Made by a program: the position numbers and the translations under genes
Shown: positions 52,079 through 60,792 of the stretch, one piece after another
Layout: every line of letters begins with the position of its first letter
Position numbering within the stretch: the stretch's first letter is position 1
DNA from: Plantibacter sp. Leaf314
GTDB taxonomy: Bacteria; Actinomycetota; Actinomycetes; Actinomycetales; Microbacteriaceae
Direction of reading: 5' to 3'
Length of the DNA stretch: 64,000 bases
Assembly (NCBI RefSeq): GCF_001423185.1
Contig: NZ_LMOB01000002.1
Location: 552,532-616,531 of the forward strand
The notes under the pieces: generated by a model
Database searches by the model: none
Seen by the model: the letters and a program-made list of their open reading frames with translations, nothing else
Told to the model about the DNA's origin: nothing

Positions 52079-52918
52079 TTAGCTCGATGAGGCTTTGGAG
52101 GTCTTGCGGAAAGCGGAGTGACGCCGACGATAGCGTTCGCTGAGCCCCAATTCGGCGCTGATTTCTAGTCGACCAGCAGCGTGGCGGAGCACGCTGCGAT
52201 GCGCTTTGTTGTGACTCGAATAGGTGAACGCTCGCGCACTCCACACCATCGACGTTGCCGCAAAAAACAGGAGGGTATCGGGGTTGAGCGGCCGCCGGGG
52301 TTTCAACCGGCGCTGCGGAAGCCCAGGCGTCTCGGGTAGCGCCTTCAGGTAGTAGAACTCGGACACCTCCAGTGACGCGTGACTGAACGAGGAGAGCAGG
52401 CGGTAGAAGATGTAGGCGTCTGTACCTCCTGGCGATAGATCCTTGCAGATGTTTTCGAAGTTCCTTGTGGAGTCGAGTGAACCTGCGTATGGTTCACGAT
52501 CGGTATCGGCCACGTCATCGGCGCCGTCTCGGAACACCTGTGATGCAGCTTGTCGCGCGTCTCTCTGAATCGCGAGGCGATTTCGTGAGTGCTCGTCCAG
52601 GAGCGCTTTGATGCCGTGATCATCCTTGCTCTGCATGAGCCAGACAGCGTTAAGGGCGCACTCGTACATGAGGCGCACCAGCGGCAGCGCTGAGTTCACC
52701 TGGCCGGCTCCGGTGAGTAAGAGCACGCTCGATGCCGTCTCGTGCACGTGCCGAGTGAGTCCTTCAACTGCTGCCACCCGGGCGACGTCTGAGCCGACGA
52801 ATCTGCGTCCCTCACGTGCTGCTGGTTGGTGCCACGTCGTCGTCCCAAGCCCGTGGATGTCCCATTGTTCCCGGAGGTGTTCTATGAGGGCGCGCAGCTC
52901 TGCGGCGGCGAGGGTCAT
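52079..52918 (-). CDS. DUF5677-like helical protein
   Basis: A 279-aa all-helical protein. 'PLVRLMYECALNAVWLM' and 'IFYRLLSSFSHASLEVSEFYYL' fit the pattern of DUF5677-type proteins, which are common in defence and mobile islands and have HEPN-like topology. A clear Rx4-6H catalytic motif is not seen, so any nuclease role is doubtful. No partner gene is adjacent. Codon usage is less GC3-rich than in the chromosome part, which agrees with island origin. Confidence 0.65.
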   Translation of the reverse strand: MTLAAAELRALIEHLREQWDIHGLGTTTWHQPAAREGRRFVGSDVARVAAVEGLTRHVHETASSVLLLTGAGQVNSALPLVRLMYECALNAVWLMQSKDDHGIKALLDEHSRNRLAIQRDARQAASQVFRDGADDVADTDREPYAGSLDSTRNFENICKDLSPGGTDAYIFYRLLSSFSHASLEVSEFYYLKALPETPGLPQRRLKPRRPLNPDTLLFFAATSMVWSARAFTYSSHNKAHRSVLRHAAGRLEISAELGLSERYRRRHSAFRKTSKASSS

Positions 52919-53570
52919 CCAGCAGCTCCAAGGGTGTCGGTCGCAGCGTGCTCGGTGTATGACGGTGGACGCTCATAGGCTGGCGGGGTGAAACTCGCCG
53001 CGATCGTCCGCCCGCCAGCCACTGTCACCTTAGAGGGCGCCGGGATTGGCGTCGAAGAACTGCGCGCTGCGGCGCTCGAACAACAGCCGGCCGATCACGA
53101 GCTCGCGCAATTGTTGGTCCACTCTGGCCGCGTCGACGGAAATCTGGTGGGCACGGGCATCTTCCGCCCGACGACTACGCGGACCATCGAAGCGGACGAC
53201 CGCGACTATCCGAGCGCGCGCTACGCTCAAGGCGCGGGTACCGGCGGACCATATCGTGCTCTTGGTGCGCGTAGTCGACCAGCCGACGTAGCTCCGTAGT
53301 TCACGTTACGGCTAGCGGGCAGTGCCGGAAGCCGAGCGCCGTAGGTTCTGACGGCACCGGGGAAAACGGTGCGGTGGCGACGCGTCGCTTGCTGGCGATT
53401 GGACCCGGCGGGGCGTCCCAGCAGTGGCGGTGCCGTGGCTCAGCGCCGGCGGCAGCAGCGCTCAAAGAGCGATCCTCACGGGAGAGGCTCCGTCAGTCAC
53501 CTGTTGCGATTTCTGACGCCTCGTCCGTTCGGGCCCGTGACGCGGACCGAAAATACGAGACTATTGCTCT
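52919..53570. other. 652-bp region with a probable broken small gene
   Basis: Apart from the frameshifted candidate at 52988-53291 nothing convincing is seen; the other frames are short and Arg-rich. The last 100 bp before the next gene turn AT-richer (CCGAAAATACGAGACTATTG) and may hold its promoter. Confidence 0.4.
52988..53291 (+). pseudogene. frameshifted small hypothetical gene
   Basis: From GTG 52988 the frame gives 'MKLAAIVRPPATVTLEGAGIGVEELRA...' and then 'DRDYPSARYAQG'. Shifting frame near 53220 gives 'ATLKARVPADHIVLLVRVVDQPT' and a stop at 53291. Joined, the pieces read like one 100-aa protein ending in a beta-strand. A single-base deletion is the simplest explanation. No family known. 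Confidence 0.3.
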
Positions 53571-54407
53571 GTGAACCTGTTCTCTTCTGATTGGCAAGCC
53601 GTCGTAGCAGTTGCTGTATCCGTCTTAGGACTTGTCGCAACCTTCTACACGGCATTTGGTTCGAGCGCGCGACGCCTCCGTAGCGATCTCACTACAGACG
53701 TCAACCTTGTGGCCGAGCTCGATGGCGATGCGAAGGACGACCTTCAGGAGAGTGTCACCGATCGTTCCTACCTCCTCGTCGCAGCTACCCGCTATCCGAG
53801 TCTCACGTGGTACGAGGTTATGCTCACCCTCTTGCTGGCTCCGGTTTTCTGGTTGCTATTCAGCATGCCCGGCGAACTGCGTGCACTCGCTGCACAAGAC
53901 GCAGTCGAGCCCATACTGTTGGGCCCCGGGCAATTGTTCATGCTCCTGATCGCCTTCGTGACGTACGCCGCCCTGGCGCACTCATGGGCCGGTCGGGCGG
54001 CGAAACGGGTGATCTACATCCACAAACGACTTGGCGACGATGAGGCGCGCACCCTTGTTCGGCTGCTTGCATTCCCAGCCAACTTGGTACCGGTGATTTT
54101 CCTTCTGACCCTCGCCTGGAGCGTGGTTCTCAACGTCAAGGAGATCACCGAATACCATTCCTGGCCGCTGTTGGCGGCGGTGCTAATCACCATGCCCGTT
54201 TTCCTGAGTCTGATTTGGCTCGTCTATTACATAGCTTCTCACGAGGACCTATTCGAGTATCTGCGCTTCTATACGGACGTCATGCACATCGGAGCTGATA
54301 TACCACGTCTTCGTCCAGTTGAACTGGGCCAAACTGAGGAAGACTCGGCGCGCTATCGAGAGGCAGTCGACCGACGATTCCCTCGGCGGCGTCGCGCTGA
54401 GGAGTGA
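53571..54407 (+). CDS. hypothetical membrane protein of the defence island
   Basis: A 278-aa protein with about five membrane helices (about 8-28, 80-100, 118-140, 165-190, 205-228) and a charged C-terminal tail (HEDLFEYLRFYTDVMH... RRFPRRRRAEE). The start is GTG 53571, following an AT-rich stretch. No family recognised. It lies upstream of the AAA/DUF4435 pair on the same strand but 545 bp away, so a functional link is only a possibility. Confidence 0.7.
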   Translation: MNLFSSDWQAVVAVAVSVLGLVATFYTAFGSSARRLRSDLTTDVNLVAELDGDAKDDLQESVTDRSYLLVAATRYPSLTWYEVMLTLLLAPVFWLLFSMPGELRALAAQDAVEPILLGPGQLFMLLIAFVTYAALAHSWAGRAAKRVIYIHKRLGDDEARTLVRLLAFPANLVPVIFLLTLAWSVVLNVKEITEYHSWPLLAAVLITMPVFLSLIWLVYYIASHEDLFEYLRFYTDVMHIGADIPRLRPVELGQTEEDSARYREAVDRRFPRRRRAEE

Positions 54408-54952
54408 CGCTGCTCGGACTGGCGCCGGGTCCCGCGATCGCCTACCAGCTCCGCGACCGTCAGGAGTTCAGGCACATCGTTTGACGCGAGCCCTGCCACA
54501 GAAGGCCGACAGGCTCGCCTGTGGGTAACACACGCCGAACAGCGCAGCCGCTGCTCCGCCCCCGCGTGACCCGGCACGCCCCGCGACACCAGACATGTCA
54601 TTCCTGCCATCGAACATATCAATCTACTGATCTGAGCTCGTCGTGCCGGTTTGTGACCCGAGAACTGTCGCTCGCTCGCGCGGAACTTCGATCCTCGGCG
54701 TAAAGCTGAAGTAGCCCGCCGATACGGGGTCGACCGGAGCACACTGCATCGCGCCCTTGCGAGACCCGAACCGCAGACTCCGCCGGCCGCCGTGCGCGAG
54801 GGAGGTGATGAGAACGAAGAGATCGGACTCATTCAAATCCAAGCGACGTAACGGATCCGCCTCAAGCACGACACCAGGGTGCTGAGTCGTCCGCACGACG
54901 CAGCAATCACTAGTATCAACTCAAGAGTGAAACTTGACGGAGGACTGAAGCT
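54408..54952. other. 545-bp region upstream of the AAA ATPase gene
   Basis: Holds a candidate minus-strand ORF (54624-54896) and, near the right end, the probable promoter and ribosome site (GGAGG) of the AAA gene. The other frames are Arg/Ser-rich shadows. Confidence 0.4.
54624..54896 (-). CDS. candidate small hypothetical protein
   Basis: A 90-aa frame with protein-like composition (LEADPLRRLDLNESDLFVLITSLAHGG... GYFSFTPRIEVPRERATV). An internal start near the V-V-L-E position is possible. Divergent from the AAA ATPase gene. No ribosome site is convincing, so coding is uncertain. Confidence 0.35.
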   Translation of the reverse strand: MRTTQHPGVVLEADPLRRLDLNESDLFVLITSLAHGGRRSLRFGSRKGAMQCAPVDPVSAGYFSFTPRIEVPRERATVLGSQTGTTSSDQ

Positions 54953-56206
54953 ATGCGGATCGAGCATGCGAATAGCATTCGCGAGATTGAAGCCGAGGAT
55001 GTACTCGGCGAGTTTGGCTATGTCGTCCCGTTTGAAGGCGATTCGGACGCCGATCGAATGCGAATCATCTACGCGCCAAACGGTCGCGGAAAGACCAACC
55101 TCCTACGAGCCGTGAACTTACTCTTGGCACCAAGCCCCGAGTCGTTCAGTGCCCTCATCGAGATACCGGTCCGTCTGATGAGGATCACGTTCATCAGCGG
55201 CGGAGTTATCCAGTTGGTTCGCAAACAGGTCTCTGGGTCCTTCACGGTGTCCGCCCGCTTGGGAGCAGACAGTGAATCGGCCTCGCTCACGGTGGATCCA
55301 TCAGACATCAATGCCCGCTTCCTAAGAAGAGTGTGGGACGGGCGGGATGACTTCACCAAGTACATTGAGGTCGTAAACGAGCTGTCCTCGGGAGCGGTCT
55401 TCATTGGGGACGATCGCCTGTTGCTGACGTCGGAAGATCAGGCTCGCCCGGATGCGCGTCGCAGATCCGCTGGTTCAGTGAGCCGCTTGCTGGAGGCTGT
55501 CGAGCGAATGCTCACGCAGGCCGCACTCGCCAGCCTCTCCCGGGAGAGCGCGCAGACCGGCGTTTACGGCGAGATCACTCGTACGACCCTTGAAGGCGCG
55601 AGCGCTCTTACAGCTACAGCTGCGAGAACAGAACTCGAGCAACAGATTGCCCGCCTGCTGGACGCTGGCACCTCGCTTGAGACTTACGGACTACTTTCGA
55701 TGCGACAGGTTCGTGACATCTCGGCCCAGTTGGCCGTCGCCCGGGCGAACAACGCGCGGATCCCGGCAGTGCACCGGGTGCTCAAGCCCTACTTTGACAG
55801 TCTCGAAGATCAAGTGGAAACTCTCACTCCAGTTCAGGAACTGATTGATACCTTCGTGACGGCCGTCAACCGTTTCCTCGATCGGAAGAGCCTAGAGTTC
55901 TCTACCAGCGGTGGCATCCGATTGGTGGGGCGACGCCAGGAGCATTTGCACCCCGAGAGCCTGTCGAGTGGCGAAAGACACTTGTTGCTACTTGTCTCGC
56001 AGGCGATCCTCGCGACTGTGGAGCGGCCACTCGTCATCATCGACGAACCAGAGATCTCGCTCGGACTCGACTGGCAGCGAAATCTAATTCCCGAGCTGCT
56101 CCGATGCAGCGCCTCCGGCCAGGTCCAATTCCTAGTCGCCTCCCACTCGACACAGATCATGGGTTCTGTGCCGCGTGACGAGATAATCACCCCGTCTGAG
56201 AACTGA
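54953..56206 (+). CDS. AAA15/OLD-like ATPase, AriA-type (PARIS-like defence)
   Basis: A 417-aa SMC/ABC-class ATPase: Walker A 'APNGRGKT' (41-48), signature 'LSSGE' (337-341), Walker B 'LVIIDEPE' (about 360-367) and switch His398 in 'ASHSTQIM'. The middle part (about 150-310) is helical, coiled-coil-like. The next gene, a DUF4435 TOPRIM protein, overlaps it by one base (TGATG). This ATPase plus DUF4435 order is that of PARIS, where AriA senses phage anti-restriction proteins and releases the AriB effector. Assignment rests on architecture; sequence identity was not measured. RBS GGAGG precedes the ATG. Confidence 0.82.
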   Translation: MRIEHANSIREIEAEDVLGEFGYVVPFEGDSDADRMRIIYAPNGRGKTNLLRAVNLLLAPSPESFSALIEIPVRLMRITFISGGVIQLVRKQVSGSFTVSARLGADSESASLTVDPSDINARFLRRVWDGRDDFTKYIEVVNELSSGAVFIGDDRLLLTSEDQARPDARRRSAGSVSRLLEAVERMLTQAALASLSRESAQTGVYGEITRTTLEGASALTATAARTELEQQIARLLDAGTSLETYGLLSMRQVRDISAQLAVARANNARIPAVHRVLKPYFDSLEDQVETLTPVQELIDTFVTAVNRFLDRKSLEFSTSGGIRLVGRRQEHLHPESLSSGERHLLLLVSQAILATVERPLVIIDEPEISLGLDWQRNLIPELLRCSASGQVQFLVASHSTQIMGSVPRDEIITPSEN

Positions 56207-57042
56207 TGACGGACGTTCCAAGGCAGAAGCTTGCTGAGCTCTTCCTCGAGGCCGCGCTTACATCTCGACCCCACCTCATAGTAGAGGGACCCGATGACGA
56301 GCGGTTCTTTCGTGCGTGGGCGGCCGCCGTGGGTGCCGATTTCCTGACCGTTTCATCGGTTGAAGACATCGACATCGATACTGATACCGTACTCAGCATC
56401 GGATTGGCCGACGGTAATCGAGGAAGGGTCGTCGCGACGGCGAAGTCAGCTTCTGATGAGGACGTGCCCGTCATTTGTGTCGCAGACAGAGACTGCGGGC
56501 ATCACGTCGAGGAGCACTCCTACGAAACGCTCTTATGGACCGACTTTCCCGCGATCGAAAGCTACGCAGTGGATGAGGCGACGCTCGATCGGGCGAACGA
56601 CCTCAGCCTCCTAGGAAAGCTCCCCAAAGCGGAGACACTGCTACCACCGCTCACTTTCGCACTTCGCGAGATTTTCGCAGTGCGAACTCAAAATGAACAT
56701 CTTCAGGGAGTCAAGCACGCCGCAGGACTGCCGAAAGGCTCTTCGGACCTAAGCGCGTTCGACGTTTCTAGAGCCATCGATCAACGGCTCGTTGGCGAGC
56801 TAGAAGGTTACCCCCGCTCCGAGGACCCAGATCCACGGACGTTTGCGTACGGTCACGACATCGCCGACCTCTTGCTTTCCGCGTTCGGCAACGCGATCAA
56901 GAATCAAGCGGGTCTGACACATCGGAGAGCCCTCGAGGGAGCGTTGCGGAGTGCCATTCAGGTAGTTGGCACTTATCGTTCGGAGCCGATGTTCACACGT
57001 CTTGAGCATTGGGTGCGGGATCAGGCCAAAAGGTCTGGATAG
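56206..57042 (+). CDS. DUF4435/TOPRIM-like protein, AriB-type effector
   Basis: A 278-aa protein with a TOPRIM-like core: Glu27 in 'LIVEGPDDERFF', then Asp94 and Asp96 in 'CVADRDCG', and the DUF4435 feature 'TDFPAIESY' (112-120). In PARIS the DUF4435 partner becomes a toxic nuclease (tRNA cleavage) after release from the ATPase. All acidic residues expected for metal binding are retained, so an active effector is plausible. The C-terminal half (about 170-278) is helical. It starts on the last base of the ATPase gene, which indicates coupled translation and a fixed ratio. Confidence 0.82.
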   Translation: MTDVPRQKLAELFLEAALTSRPHLIVEGPDDERFFRAWAAAVGADFLTVSSVEDIDIDTDTVLSIGLADGNRGRVVATAKSASDEDVPVICVADRDCGHHVEEHSYETLLWTDFPAIESYAVDEATLDRANDLSLLGKLPKAETLLPPLTFALREIFAVRTQNEHLQGVKHAAGLPKGSSDLSAFDVSRAIDQRLVGELEGYPRSEDPDPRTFAYGHDIADLLLSAFGNAIKNQAGLTHRRALEGALRSAIQVVGTYRSEPMFTRLEHWVRDQAKRSG

Positions 57043-57634
57043 CACCGGCACAGGCCGGGGGCATGATGGTGCAGGCCGAGAGGGCGAGCTCGCTGCAGGT
57101 CGAGAGACCGAATCGGCCCAGCGAAGCTCGGCGCCTGATAGGCAACGCGCGCCGAAGGCGAAGGCTGCCCAGCGCTCCCGAGTCACGTGGTCGACTCGAT
57201 ACCTAGCCCTGCCTCGTTACGCGGAACAGCAACGGTCCCGTCCTCGACGGTTTCACCTCGTCGATTTCATCTTTAAGGTAGTCGAAGTTCGCGACGGGAT
57301 GGCCACCTGCCGCCATGCGTCCACAGTGCCACAATTTGGAGTCGAGAACCTACCAGAGCGGCCCCTGATCCTGCGCGATACCGAACGGTACGTCAGCTGC
57401 TCTCCGACAAAGGCGCATCTCACCGATGCCACGTCTCACAAAACTCCAGGTTTACAAGACACACAGTGCGTCGATGACCGTGCCGATCTTAGGTCCGGAA
57501 AGCCGCAGGAGTTGCCAGCGATTGCCCGTCTCGGAAACAGTGTCTCACTGCGTGGTGTGTCTCATCGTTACTCGCACCAATTTCTGAGAGGAACCACGCC
57601 ATCGGACTTCGAGGCTGTCTCAACGGGACCCTCA
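57043..57634. other. 592-bp intergenic region after the AAA/DUF4435 pair
   Basis: No long convincing gene. A plus-strand open frame spans it but is Arg/Ser-rich and runs against the next gene. One short minus-strand ORF (57203-57316) has protein-like composition. Confidence 0.4.
57203..57316 (-). CDS. candidate 37-aa small protein
   Basis: ATG at 57316 opens a short frame reading 'MAAGGHPVANFDYLKDEI' and ending 'LLFRVTRQG' before TAG. The acidic, Lys-containing composition is unlike the surrounding noncoding frames. No good ribosome site. It might be a tiny gene or a gene end. Confidence 0.25.
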   Translation of the reverse strand: MAAGGHPVANFDYLKDEIDEVKPSRTGPLLFRVTRQG

Positions 57635-59620
57635 TCAGATCGTTTGAAAATTCCCGTTAGTCGGATGCTCGAGAACCGCAGGTTGGGGTTCCGAGGATTC
57701 GACTGCCAGGCGCTCCGGTACGAGCGGATGACGAGCGACTGGACCCCATTTCTCCCATTGAAGTCGCATACGCCGCAGCTCCTGATTGTTCATGGCCGCG
57801 CGGTGGTCGACGGGCGGCGTGCGTTCAAGCCAACGTCGCAGATCATGCAGTGATGCGGCGATGCTGTCCAGTCTTGGCTCGGCCTGGCCAATGAATTCCA
57901 CAAGCTGGGAGACGGCTGTGTCGACCACGACCAGGCGAACCGCAAGCACCTGAAGCACCGAATCATTCCACTGACCCGGGCTCGCGTTGATCGCGTCAAA
58001 GACGTCGTCGAGGGCGATCCAGGCGGCGGCTCGAACGGCGGCGGACCCCGTCTCCGCCCGACGTCGCGCGTCATAGTTTGCGGGCAGGAACGTCGCGAAT
58101 GGAAGGCGGTCCAGAGAGGAAACCGCATACTCCCAGCTCGGCATAGTCGCGCGCAGCGCGGCCGCCGACACTGTGATGGATGTCGCAGGATTCTCTTCGG
58201 CGGTGACAGTGAACGTCTCGATGCGCGGCAGGAGACGGTGCGCGGTTAGTAGTGCTTGGAAGCACGGATTGATGTCGGAGATCCCTAGTTGTGCGACGCG
58301 GAGTTCTGCATCCCGCGCGTTCAGTTGTTGTTGTATCAGCTGAAGATTGTTTGTGCCGAAAAATGCGAGCGCGCGACGCCAGGCGGGCGTTCGACCGGGT
58401 TCGTTCGGGGTAGGAAAGGGGCTGCGGTCAGATGGCAGGGTCAGCGTTCGAACGGCGGCTAGGCCAGCTTCACATCCGGCGACGAAGGACTTGGCCTCAG
58501 AAACCGCGACGGCCACGTGAGACTGGCCCACACGATCGGTTTCGGTAACGAACTCCTGGTCAATGCCGTCCCATCCGAGCGTTTCATGTGCCTCGCTGTT
58601 CCGCATTTCGGGGAGAACGACCCTGTCGGCGATCATGGCGAGGAACCCGCCGTCGGCAATCAGCCGTTCGCGCAACGTTGTCAGCATGGGTGTGGGTTCC
58701 CAGAAGCCGTTGCGTAAGCAGTACAGGACCCACGCGTACTGACGGAAATGCCCCTCTGTGATGCGCTTGTACATGTCCGCAAGCGCAAGGGCTCGGTCTT
58801 CGGCGTACCCGCCCGCAAGCATGGCCGCAAAGGCTCGGTCGACCATCTGCTCGGTGCGCCGTAGCGCCGATTCACTGGCATGCAAATGCGCAAGGGCCTG
58901 AGCGGCTACGTCTGTCGGTGCGGAGAGGTAGCTGGTGACGAATGTGTCCATCGCGCTGTAGGCACCCACCGGATTGCCACAGTTGAGCACGCTGCCGATG
59001 ATGTTTGTGCCGGCAAGAATGTCCGGGACGGCCGGCGTACCGAGGGAGTCAAGATGCTCGAGGAGGCGGGTGAGGAGGGCGGTGTTCTTGTACGCGTAGT
59101 GCTTGAATACCCAGTCAGCGCGGAATTGACCGCTGGCGTCGATAGGCGAAGCAGGCAGCCGGAATGCAACCTCAAGCGCATCGTCGTCGTCGTGCGGTGA
59201 ATCACGGCTACCCCACCACGACATGCCAGTACGCAGCTGCGCCGATGGCCCGCTGCTCGGGGTCCCTTCCCGTACTGCGACGGCGGCAGAGAGCATGGCC
59301 TCGTCAATCGCTCGCATCAGTTGTTCCGCGGCTCGTCTGTCAAAAGGCGTGAAGGGTTCCGCCGCCAGCAGCATCGAGAGGATCTGATTCCGCATCGAGG
59401 TGAGAGCGAGGGCCGAGACACGTATGGCGTTGAAGCTTTCATCGGGAAGCGGCAGGCATGCAGCGAACTGCTCTGTCGCCCGTACGATCGCATCTCGGTG
59501 TCGCCGCCACGCGTGTTGCCCGATTGGCATGGTGTGTCGTTCCCGCTCGAACTGGCGGAGGCCTTGCGGCGGTTGCAGGAGGTCAGCGAGACGATCCCGG
59601 GCTTCGGGTGGAAGAGCCAT
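57635..59620 (-). CDS. large hypothetical helical protein with HEPN-type Rx4H motif
   Basis: A 661-aa, mostly helical soluble protein. At residues 340-345 it has 'RNSEAH' (Arg, polar residue, three residues, His), the catalytic signature of HEPN ribonucleases, in the context 'VVLPEMRNSEAHETLGW'. Rest of the sequence shows no nucleotide-binding loop. HEPN proteins are frequent toxins in antiphage systems, and this one follows, in convergent orientation, the AAA/DUF4435 pair. Start is ATG 59620 or the internal ATG at 59530; neither has a good ribosome site. Whether it is an independent defence gene cannot be told. Confidence 0.7.
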   Translation of the reverse strand: MALPPEARDRLADLLQPPQGLRQFERERHTMPIGQHAWRRHRDAIVRATEQFAACLPLPDESFNAIRVSALALTSMRNQILSMLLAAEPFTPFDRRAAEQLMRAIDEAMLSAAVAVREGTPSSGPSAQLRTGMSWWGSRDSPHDDDDALEVAFRLPASPIDASGQFRADWVFKHYAYKNTALLTRLLEHLDSLGTPAVPDILAGTNIIGSVLNCGNPVGAYSAMDTFVTSYLSAPTDVAAQALAHLHASESALRRTEQMVDRAFAAMLAGGYAEDRALALADMYKRITEGHFRQYAWVLYCLRNGFWEPTPMLTTLRERLIADGGFLAMIADRVVLPEMRNSEAHETLGWDGIDQEFVTETDRVGQSHVAVAVSEAKSFVAGCEAGLAAVRTLTLPSDRSPFPTPNEPGRTPAWRRALAFFGTNNLQLIQQQLNARDAELRVAQLGISDINPCFQALLTAHRLLPRIETFTVTAEENPATSITVSAAALRATMPSWEYAVSSLDRLPFATFLPANYDARRRAETGSAAVRAAAWIALDDVFDAINASPGQWNDSVLQVLAVRLVVVDTAVSQLVEFIGQAEPRLDSIAASLHDLRRWLERTPPVDHRAAMNNQELRRMRLQWEKWGPVARHPLVPERLAVESSEPQPAVLEHPTNGNFQTI

Positions 59621-59777
59621 CAGCTGGTAAGCCTAGCGAGTAGGCGAGCGGGGTTGCATGGTGCGAGGAACCGCTTTCCAATGGATGTGGGTAGTAACCT
59701 GCGCGCGGTCGGTTGAGACGACGCACACCGAAACCGACCTGAGGATCGACGCCCTTCTTCGGTGAAGGCATCGTCGG

Positions 59778-60236
59778 ATGGCAGACTCAGAGCGTGGACG
59801 CTTCACATCCCGCGGAAGCTGCGTGACCTTCTCACGATTGGTGACGACGACCTCAGGAATTGAGGTCGTCGTCACCATTGCGCGCGAGGCCGGCGTAGTG
59901 ACCGCATACGCCGACGCGATCCCATCGCCCCTCACCCGGCAGTACGACGAGATCTACAGCCGAGCATCCCAGGACTACCTCGCGGCCGCAGCAACCCACG
60001 GCCCTAGCCGAGCTGGGGACCCTCCGTTGACCGGCGCCGAGAAGTACCTTGCTGAGATCCGAATCGCCCTCTCCGAACTGCCCGCCGATGGCGCGGACCC
60101 AGGCATCAGGTACTTAGGTGGCGACGGAACGGAATGGCGATCGGTATGGAAGTGGTCGCTGCAGCCGACGCCGACACGGTTCGAGATCCGCACACCGCTC
60201 GGCGTTAGCCCTATCGATCTGTCGACTCCAAATTAG
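59778..60236 (+). CDS. hypothetical protein, start uncertain
   Basis: A 152-aa frame, convincing mainly after residue 40 (TAYADAIPSPLTRQYDEIYSRASQDYLAAA... LTGAEKYLAEIRIALSEL... EWRSVWKWSL). GTG 59898 may be the true start, which would put the long hairpin at 59840-59876 upstream of the gene. In a second frame just before the hairpin the text 'LHIPRKLRDLLTIGDDDL' resembles an AbrB-type domain end. A shared terminator with the convergent next gene supports coding. Confidence 0.5.
   Translation: MADSERGRFTSRGSCVTFSRLVTTTSGIEVVVTIAREAGVVTAYADAIPSPLTRQYDEIYSRASQDYLAAAATHGPSRAGDPPLTGAEKYLAEIRIALSELPADGADPGIRYLGGDGTEWRSVWKWSLQPTPTRFEIRTPLGVSPIDLSTPN
59840..59876. repeat. perfect 16-bp inverted repeat with 5-nt loop
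   Basis: GGTGACGACGACCTCA (59840-59855), loop GGAAT, TGAGGTCGTCGTCACC (59861-59876). Strong enough to be a terminator, a recombination or transposon end, or an RNA structure. It lies inside the longest version of the overlapping ORF. Confidence 0.8.
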
Positions 60237-60286
60237 CGGCTGGCGCGTCCTGCAAGCTCACTGCGGACGGCCCTGGTTCGAATAGC

Positions 60287-60318
60287 AACAGGCCCGGCGA
60301 CGACGCGCCGAGCCTGTT
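60287..60318. terminator. hairpin terminator between convergent genes
   Basis: AACAGGCCCGGCG (60287-60299) and CGCCGAGCCTGTT (60306-60318) pair with 12 of 13 bases, loop of six. It lies between the stop codons of the genes ending at 60236 (+) and 60412 (-) and could serve both. Confidence 0.65.
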
Positions 60319-60411
60319 GATGATTCACCGACATGTAGCTCATATGTCTGCCTGCGGATCTGCCTGGTGTGCCAGTGTCGGATGCTCCTGCTGCTCTCGT
60401 GGCGCAACTCG

Positions 60412-60792
60412 TCAGCTGCTTCGAAACCGAGCCGGTTGGATGCTCGTACTCGTCCAGCTCGGCATGTCGTTGAGCGGCCTCCACCCGAAGAGTTCCGCCT
60501 CGAGGTCCTGCTCCTCTTGTCCGCGTGGGAGCCACTCAACCTCCCAGTCATGCATGAGGCTCACGAAGTAGTCAGTATCTGGGATGTATCGATCGTCCGG
60601 CACTGTCGCGTCGGGGGTCGTTTCGACAACCACCGTCCACCAAGGCTCGGCCGTGTCGGGATATACAAACACATAGCGGTTGAGTAAGTCCCCACTCCTG
60701 ATTTGCCCTAGCCGACCCTGACTGCCCCAAAACCCGGACTCGGTTTCAACCATCACCAGCACCACTTCCCCGACCAACGACGTCCACGGCAT
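60412..60792 (-). CDS. hypothetical protein
   Basis: A 126-aa acidic, Trp-rich protein (LLNRYVFVYPDTAEPWWTVVVET... YFVSLMHDWEVEWLPRGQEEQDLEAELFGW). Its size, charge and aromatic content recall immunity or antitoxin proteins, but no family is recognised. Start ATG 60792 lacks a clear ribosome site. Convergent with the gene at 59778. Confidence 0.6.
   Translation of the reverse strand: MPWTSLVGEVVLVMVETESGFWGSQGRLGQIRSGDLLNRYVFVYPDTAEPWWTVVVETTPDATVPDDRYIPDTDYFVSLMHDWEVEWLPRGQEEQDLEAELFGWRPLNDMPSWTSTSIQPARFRSS

Noticed and set aside
52079..52918. HEPN nuclease call for the DUF5677-like protein
   Set aside because: No convincing Rx4-6H motif in the expected helix, so catalytic activity is not claimed.
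56966..57853. 295-codon plus-strand open frame after the DUF4435 gene
   Set aside because: It overlaps the end of the DUF4435 gene and the 3' end of the HEPN-motif gene, has no ribosome site and has a shadow-like Arg/Ser-rich composition.
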